A stretch of 36,746 nucleotides of DNA from Roseovarius pacificus. GTDB lineage: Bacteria > Pseudomonadota > Alphaproteobacteria > Rhodobacterales > Rhodobacteraceae. The translations under genes and the position numbers were made by a program. The stretch lies in NCBI RefSeq assembly GCF_900142665.1, contig NZ_FRBR01000024.1, forward strand, positions 1-36,746, written 5' to 3'. How positions within the stretch are numbered: the first letter of the stretch is position 1; each line of letters starts with the position of its first letter. The notes under the pieces are model-generated. The model saw only the letters and a list, made by a program, of their open reading frames with translations. It ran no database searches and was not told the DNA's origin. Shown piece by piece: positions 32,870-36,746 of this stretch.

Positions 32870-32951
32870 CACGCATCGGCGCACACAATATTTGCTTGCA
32901 AGAAGACTCGGGAAACGCGGTTGCGCGACCGCGCCCCGACAAGGAGGACTC

Positions 32952-34043
32952 ATGGCCACCTACCCGCTCAAGGTTCACGAAAAACGCATGGAATGCGACG
33001 ACACGGCAAGCCTCTGGCTCGATGTGCCGCAGGATCTGACTGGTGCCTTCACCTACCGGCCCGGCCAGTTCCTGACAGTGGAAAACGATGACGGGGGTGA
33101 GTTGATCGCACGTCAGTATTCCCTGTCGTCCTGCCCCGGCGCCCATGCCAAGCTGCGTATCACGGTGAAGAAGATCGAAGGCGGGCGCATGTCGGCCTGG
33201 CTGGTCGACCGGACGCAAGAAGGCGACTACCTGGATGTCCAGATTCCGCGCGGCCGGTTCTTCAAGGATCTCGACGCGCCCCACCATGTGCTGATGCTCG
33301 CCGCCGGGTCCGGTATCGCCCCGATCCTGTCCATCGGTCGCTGGCTGCTGGAATCCGCTCAGGGCCATGCCGTCACCATCGTATACGGGAACCGGACACC
33401 CGAAACCGTGATCCTGGCCGATGAAGTGGCGGAAATTGCCGAACGCCACGCCGATAGCTGTCGGGTCGAACAGGTGATGAGCCGCGCCGACGACAGCTGG
33501 ACCGGAGCGCGCGGGCGCATCGACCGCGCCTATATCGAGGCGCGTTTCGATGACTGGCGGGCGGCATCCGACCTGCCGATGGTGGTCTATATGTGCGGCC
33601 CCGAAGGATTCATGGATAGCGCGGAAAGCGCCCTGATGGGGGCGGGCCTGCCCTCCGGCGCGATCCATCGCGAAAGCTTCGACATGATTCTGGAGGACGA
33701 CGAAACCAAACCCGGCCTCGAAGTCACCGCCGAAGACGACACCGGCGAAGAGGGACCGACCTCCAGGATCGTGGCCATCGTCGGCGGCGAGGAGTACGAG
33801 GCCGACTGGCAGGAGGGCGAGGATATCCTCTCGGCGCTGCTGCGGGCCGAGGCCGACGTGCCCTTCTCCTGTCAGGAAGGCACCTGTTCCTCCTGCATCT
33901 CGAAACTGACCGCCGGAAAGGTCGAAGTGCGCCCCGGCGTCCTGCAGACCCTGCGCAAGGACGACCTTGAAGAAGGGCTGACGCTGGCCTGCCTGTCGCG
34001 CCCGCTCACCCGCAACATCCGCATCGACTTTGACGAGATCTGA
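32952..34043 (+). CDS. paaE: PaaE-like ferredoxin-NAD(P)H oxidoreductase
   Basis: A 363-residue flavoprotein of the class IB type: a ferredoxin reductase FAD domain (FRPGQFLTV-like TYRPGQFLTV, RQYSLSS), an NAD(P) domain (LAAGSGIAPILSI, then YMCGPEGFM) and a C-terminal plant-type [2Fe-2S] domain with Cys307, Cys312, Cys315 and Cys347. The linker between domains is acidic. It moves electrons from NAD(P)H to an acceptor; in this operon a likely job is to reduce inactivated Co(II) corrinoid back to Co(I). This is inference from context. AAGGAGG precedes the ATG; the open frame back to 32892 is not needed. Confidence 0.88.
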   Translation: MATYPLKVHEKRMECDDTASLWLDVPQDLTGAFTYRPGQFLTVENDDGGELIARQYSLSSCPGAHAKLRITVKKIEGGRMSAWLVDRTQEGDYLDVQIPRGRFFKDLDAPHHVLMLAAGSGIAPILSIGRWLLESAQGHAVTIVYGNRTPETVILADEVAEIAERHADSCRVEQVMSRADDSWTGARGRIDRAYIEARFDDWRAASDLPMVVYMCGPEGFMDSAESALMGAGLPSGAIHRESFDMILEDDETKPGLEVTAEDDTGEEGPTSRIVAIVGGEEYEADWQEGEDILSALLRAEADVPFSCQEGTCSSCISKLTAGKVEVRPGVLQTLRKDDLEEGLTLACLSRPLTRNIRIDFDEI

Positions 34044-34046
34044 CCC

Positions 34047-35249
34047 ATGGCCGACCCCCTTTTGCTGACCAACCTGCGCCTGCTGACCCTCGACGGCGAC
34101 ACCCCCTCGATGGAGCCGGTCCCGGATGCGGTGATCGCCGTCGACAACGCGCGCATCGAATATGCCGGGCCGAAAGACGGCTACACTGGCGACCTCGCGA
34201 CGGCGCGGGACATGGGCGGCGCGCTGGCCCTGCCGGGGCTGGTGGCCTGCCACGCGCCGCTGCTCTGGACGGGCGGGACACATCCCTGCCCTGCCTCGCT
34301 CAATGCCGATGGATACCGGACACTGGTACGGCAGACGGCCCGGGCGACCACCGGCGCAGACGAGGCCACCCTGTTGTCGTTGCTCGGTGATCGCATCTCG
34401 CGCCTGCGGCGCTCGGGCGTGACGAGTTGCGAGTTGAAATCCGGTTTCGGCGCGACGGCGGAGGATGAATTGCGGCTGACCGCCCTGTTACGCCGGGCCT
34501 CCGCCGGCCTGCCGGTCCAAAGCCGCGTCACGCTCTTCATCGGGCATCAACTCCCGGAAGACAGCGATCCCGACGACGTGCTCACCGAAATCGAAACCCG
34601 GATCGTGCCGGACACCTACGCGCTCGGCTGTGCCGATTCGGTCGAAGTGTTCTGCGACGATGACGCGGCGCTCGACCTGGATCAATGCTCGACAATCCTC
34701 GAACTCTACTACAAGAAGAAAACCCCCAGCCGGGTGTCTTGCGACCGTTTCGAAGACGCGGCGGGCGCGACCCTGCCGGCCTCGTTCTATTCCCGCGCCG
34801 CAACCTTCCTGAACCACACCGACGACACCGGGCTCGAAGGGCTCGCCGGAATCGGAACCGTGGCCGTCCTGATCCCCGAGACCATCGGCCATGACGACAC
34901 CGCTCCGCTGCCGCAACTGGACGCGTTGCGCATGTCGGGGGGCCAGATGGCGCTGTCGGTCCATGCCGGACCGGACGGCAACAGCTTCGACATGCTGGCG
35001 GCCATGCGCGCGGGGCACCTGCGGCTGGGCCTGACACCGGCGGAATGCGTTCTTGGCGTCACCCGCCACGCCGCCAGGGCACTGGGGCTGCAGGATAGCG
35101 CCGGCAGGATCACTCCGAACCGTCCCGCCGATCTCGCGTTTTTCGACGCTAACGACCCCGCCGACCTTCTCACCGGCGACGCCCCCTGCCTCGCGGTCGC
35201 CCGCGACGGTGCGCTGGAACATTTCGACCGACCCTCTGACAAGGATTGA
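34047..35249 (+). CDS. hutI: HutI-like amidohydrolase, metal site degenerate
   Basis: A 400-residue amidohydrolase-superfamily protein closest to imidazolonepropionase (HutI): ALPGLVACHA, CELKSGFGATAEDELRL, FIGHQLPED and a conserved C-terminus (AARALGLQDSAGRITPNRPADLAFFD). Most metal ligands of HutI are replaced. The H-x-H motif reads His69-Ala-Pro71, the KIHAD-type His is Cys232 (VSCDRF), and the TDxNPG-type Asp corresponds to His306 (VHAGPDG). It is therefore unlikely to act in histidine degradation, and no hutU, hutH or hutG is near. The gene is part of known cmu clusters, where its role is unexplained. It starts 3 nt after paaE. Confidence 0.85.
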   Translation: MADPLLLTNLRLLTLDGDTPSMEPVPDAVIAVDNARIEYAGPKDGYTGDLATARDMGGALALPGLVACHAPLLWTGGTHPCPASLNADGYRTLVRQTARATTGADEATLLSLLGDRISRLRRSGVTSCELKSGFGATAEDELRLTALLRRASAGLPVQSRVTLFIGHQLPEDSDPDDVLTEIETRIVPDTYALGCADSVEVFCDDDAALDLDQCSTILELYYKKKTPSRVSCDRFEDAAGATLPASFYSRAATFLNHTDDTGLEGLAGIGTVAVLIPETIGHDDTAPLPQLDALRMSGGQMALSVHAGPDGNSFDMLAAMRAGHLRLGLTPAECVLGVTRHAARALGLQDSAGRITPNRPADLAFFDANDPADLLTGDAPCLAVARDGALEHFDRPSDKD

Positions 35250-35255
35250 CCCCCG

Positions 35256-36113
35256 ATGCCCGAAACAAGCCTTTCCGTATTGTCCGACCGCATGATTGAC
35301 GGCGATATTTCCCTTGAGCTTCCACCGGGCTCCACGGACAAATTCCGGCCGGACACAAAGGTGCTGCCGCAAGGCGCAAAGGTCTTTCTCCCGCATCTCG
35401 AAGGCAAACCGCCGGAACGGCAAATCACCGCGGCGAAAACCCTGATCGAAATGGGGTACACGCCGGTGGTGCATCTCGGAGCCAGGCATTTCGAAACCGA
35501 GGCGGATTTCACCCGGCACCTGGACGCGCACAGCGTCAACGGCGTGACCCACGCATTGTTTCTCGGCGGTAATCCGAACCGCTACACCGGCCCCTTCGGG
35601 CAGGCGCTCGACCTGCTGCACCACCCGAGCCTGCCCGACAGCGGTATTCGCACCGCCTTCCTCGGCGGGTATCCCGAAGGGCATCCTGACATTTCCGAAA
35701 ACGCACTGGACACGGCGCTGGACGCCAAGATCGCCCGCTGCCGGGACATCGCGATCACTCCCGGCATCGTCACGCAATTCGCTTTTGACGGCGAAACAAT
35801 GGCGCGTTTCGCACAGAAAATGCAGGCCCGCCATCCCGATGTCCGAGTCCGTCTCGGACTCGCCGGGGTGACATCGCTGTCAAGGCTGATCCGATACGCC
35901 ATCATGTGCGGGGTCGGCCCGTCGCTGTCCGTGCTCAGAAAATCCTCCGGCAAGATGCTCGGCGTTCTGGCGGACAAGGATCCATCGGACGTCACTGACA
36001 CGATAGAGCGCTGCATGCCCGGTCACGGTGGACAGGTCGACCTGCATTTCTTCCCCTTCGGCGGATGGAAAAAAACGCTCGACTGGGTCGGCTCATACAG
36101 AAAGCTGTCATGA
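35256..36113 (+). CDS. metF: MetF-like methylenetetrahydrofolate reductase
   Basis: A 285-residue FAD-type TIM-barrel protein of the MTHFR family. The segment SLELPPG (catalytic Glu21 equivalent), LIEMGYTPVVHLGARH and ALFLGGNPNRY match the family pattern, although the RGDxP-type Asp appears as Asn106. This divergence matches the special MetF of chloromethane clusters (metF2), which is thought to oxidise methyl-tetrahydrofolate to methylene-tetrahydrofolate, the reverse of the biosynthetic enzyme. Ribosome site AAGGA lies 10 nt before the ATG. It overlaps the next small gene by ATGA, so the operon continues. folD and purU are not in the window. Confidence 0.88.
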   Translation: MPETSLSVLSDRMIDGDISLELPPGSTDKFRPDTKVLPQGAKVFLPHLEGKPPERQITAAKTLIEMGYTPVVHLGARHFETEADFTRHLDAHSVNGVTHALFLGGNPNRYTGPFGQALDLLHHPSLPDSGIRTAFLGGYPEGHPDISENALDTALDAKIARCRDIAITPGIVTQFAFDGETMARFAQKMQARHPDVRVRLGLAGVTSLSRLIRYAIMCGVGPSLSVLRKSSGKMLGVLADKDPSDVTDTIERCMPGHGGQVDLHFFPFGGWKKTLDWVGSYRKLS

Positions 36114-36463
36114 ACACGCCTCGTCAGACCGATACCCGGCGCATGCCGCCCGTGAGCCGTTTTCTGACACGGGGCGAAATCCGGCGTTTGAAACGGCAGT
36201 GCAGGCAGGGCGACGCCCAGGCGGCCATGGCACTCCTTGACCACTCCGTCAGGTGCGGACACCGGCGGCTGGCCTTGCGGCGCTTTTTCGTCGCCTGGGA
36301 CCTCGGCGCCCGACATGCCTTTGAACATCTGCATTACTGCAAAAAGGTGTCCGGGTCTTACGCGCCCGAAGAAATTGACAGGATTCGCCGCCAGGCGCGT
36401 GAAGACCTGCAGACACGTATCGGCAAGGCTCGCGATGCCATCCGATGCAATCCCGCCTGTTGA
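36110..36463 (+). CDS. 117-residue basic protein coupled to metF, unknown
   Basis: A 117-residue soluble protein rich in Arg, with no signal peptide or membrane segment. Its start overlaps the metF stop (ATGA), so it is translated with the cmu operon. It is mostly helical by composition: an N-terminal FLTRGEIRRLKRQCRQGDAQAAMALLDHSV segment (residues 18-47) looks like a helical repeat, and the end has conserved-looking Cys (HYCKK and CNPAC). I do not recognise the family, and I do not recall it in described cmu clusters. The coupling is the only clue to function. Confidence 0.6.
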   Translation: MNTPRQTDTRRMPPVSRFLTRGEIRRLKRQCRQGDAQAAMALLDHSVRCGHRRLALRRFFVAWDLGARHAFEHLHYCKKVSGSYAPEEIDRIRRQAREDLQTRIGKARDAIRCNPAC

Positions 36464-36575
36464 CGGGCTTTCGTCGCTCCACGGCCGGTTTGCAACCTCT
36501 CGAACGCAGAGCGACGGCAAAGGAAAAGGCGCGTCATCGCGCTTGAAACGATCAGGACTCCGGGAAACGTTTTCA

Positions 36576-36746
36576 ATGTATGGGTATCCACACTCCTTTT
36601 TCGGCACCCTGCCCCGCCCCGCCCGGGACGGTCTGCCCTGCTCGCTCCCCTCCCGCCGGAGCCTGTCCGGCGATTTCGTGTTCCTCAGCCAGGACGACAG
36701 CGTTGCCTTTGCCGCCGAGGCCTGTATCGACGTGCTGCGTTCGGCC
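36576..36746 (+). CDS. unidentified reading frame, runs off the window
   Basis: An ATG at 36576, with CGGGAA about 9 nt upstream, opens a frame that remains open to the end of the window (57 codons seen). The visible sequence is MYGYPHSFFGTLPRPARDG at first, then a second part, SGDFVFLSQDDSVAFAAEACIDVLRS, that looks helical. A TTG at 36543 could extend it by 11 codons. I do not recognise the protein. It lies 112 nt after the coupled small gene and could be a further member of the cmu operon. Confidence 0.45.
   Translation, partial: MYGYPHSFFGTLPRPARDGLPCSLPSRRSLSGDFVFLSQDDSVAFAAEACIDVLRSA

Noticed and set aside
1..36746. CRISPR arrays, tRNA genes, prophage
   Set aside because: I saw no regularly spaced direct repeats of CRISPR type, no tRNA-like cloverleaf and no phage structural genes on reading both strands. 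A tRNAscan or CRISPR search would be more sensitive.

Overview
The window looks like the chromosome of a marine Roseobacter-clade (Rhodobacterales) alphaproteobacterium. This rests on the gene order pepA / lptF-lptG-lptD / surA / pdxA / rsmA, the DUF4167 protein, a MarC next to a TIGR02281-type aspartic protease, high GC and ATGA-type stop/start overlaps. Its two ends carry C1 metabolism, so the organism is probably a facultative methylotroph. Species cannot be fixed from the sequence alone.

Layout. (1) 356-5539: a LuxR-type regulator with a degenerate receiver domain faces an operon of serine-cycle genes: serine-glyoxylate aminotransferase, malyl-CoA lyase and both malate thiokinase subunits. 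A perfect 12-bp inverted repeat lies in the shared upstream region. (2) 5540-6130: a terminator, an intergenic stretch with a striking 14-bp inverted repeat, a short repeat set and a 39-codon gene. (3) 6133-22973: housekeeping genes: ndk, an ABC-F ATPase, marC, an aspartic protease, holC-pepA, the lptF-lptG-lptD-surA-pdxA-rsmA operon (outer-membrane biogenesis plus vitamin B6 and rRNA methylation), DUF4167, and prmC/prfA (translation termination). (4) 22980-28220: a degraded accessory stretch with truncated IS3, IS481 and IS110 transposases, a DUF3008 stress-type gene, a LigD fragment abutting a CyoD fragment, an intact orphan flavin disulfide oxidoreductase, and a TetR regulator. (5) 28478-36113: an intact methyl halide (chloromethane/bromomethane) utilisation operon in the order cmuB-cmuC-cmuA-fmdB-paaE-hutI-metF. 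I recall the same order from Hyphomicrobium chloromethanicum and from methyl-halide-degrading roseobacters. At least one further coupled small gene follows, then an unidentified open reading frame that runs off the window.

How it fits together. CmuA is a methyltransferase fused to a corrinoid domain and takes the methyl group from CH3X. CmuB passes it to tetrahydrofolate, and the MetF-like protein would oxidise methyl-H4F to methylene-H4F. That carbon can be oxidised further, or enter the serine cycle, four of whose genes lie at the other end of the window. Points of most interest: the TetR/palindrome pair in front of cmuB, loss of the corrinoid-ligating His in CmuA, loss of most metal ligands in the HutI-like protein, the coupled unknown gene after metF, and several unassigned perfect inverted repeats.
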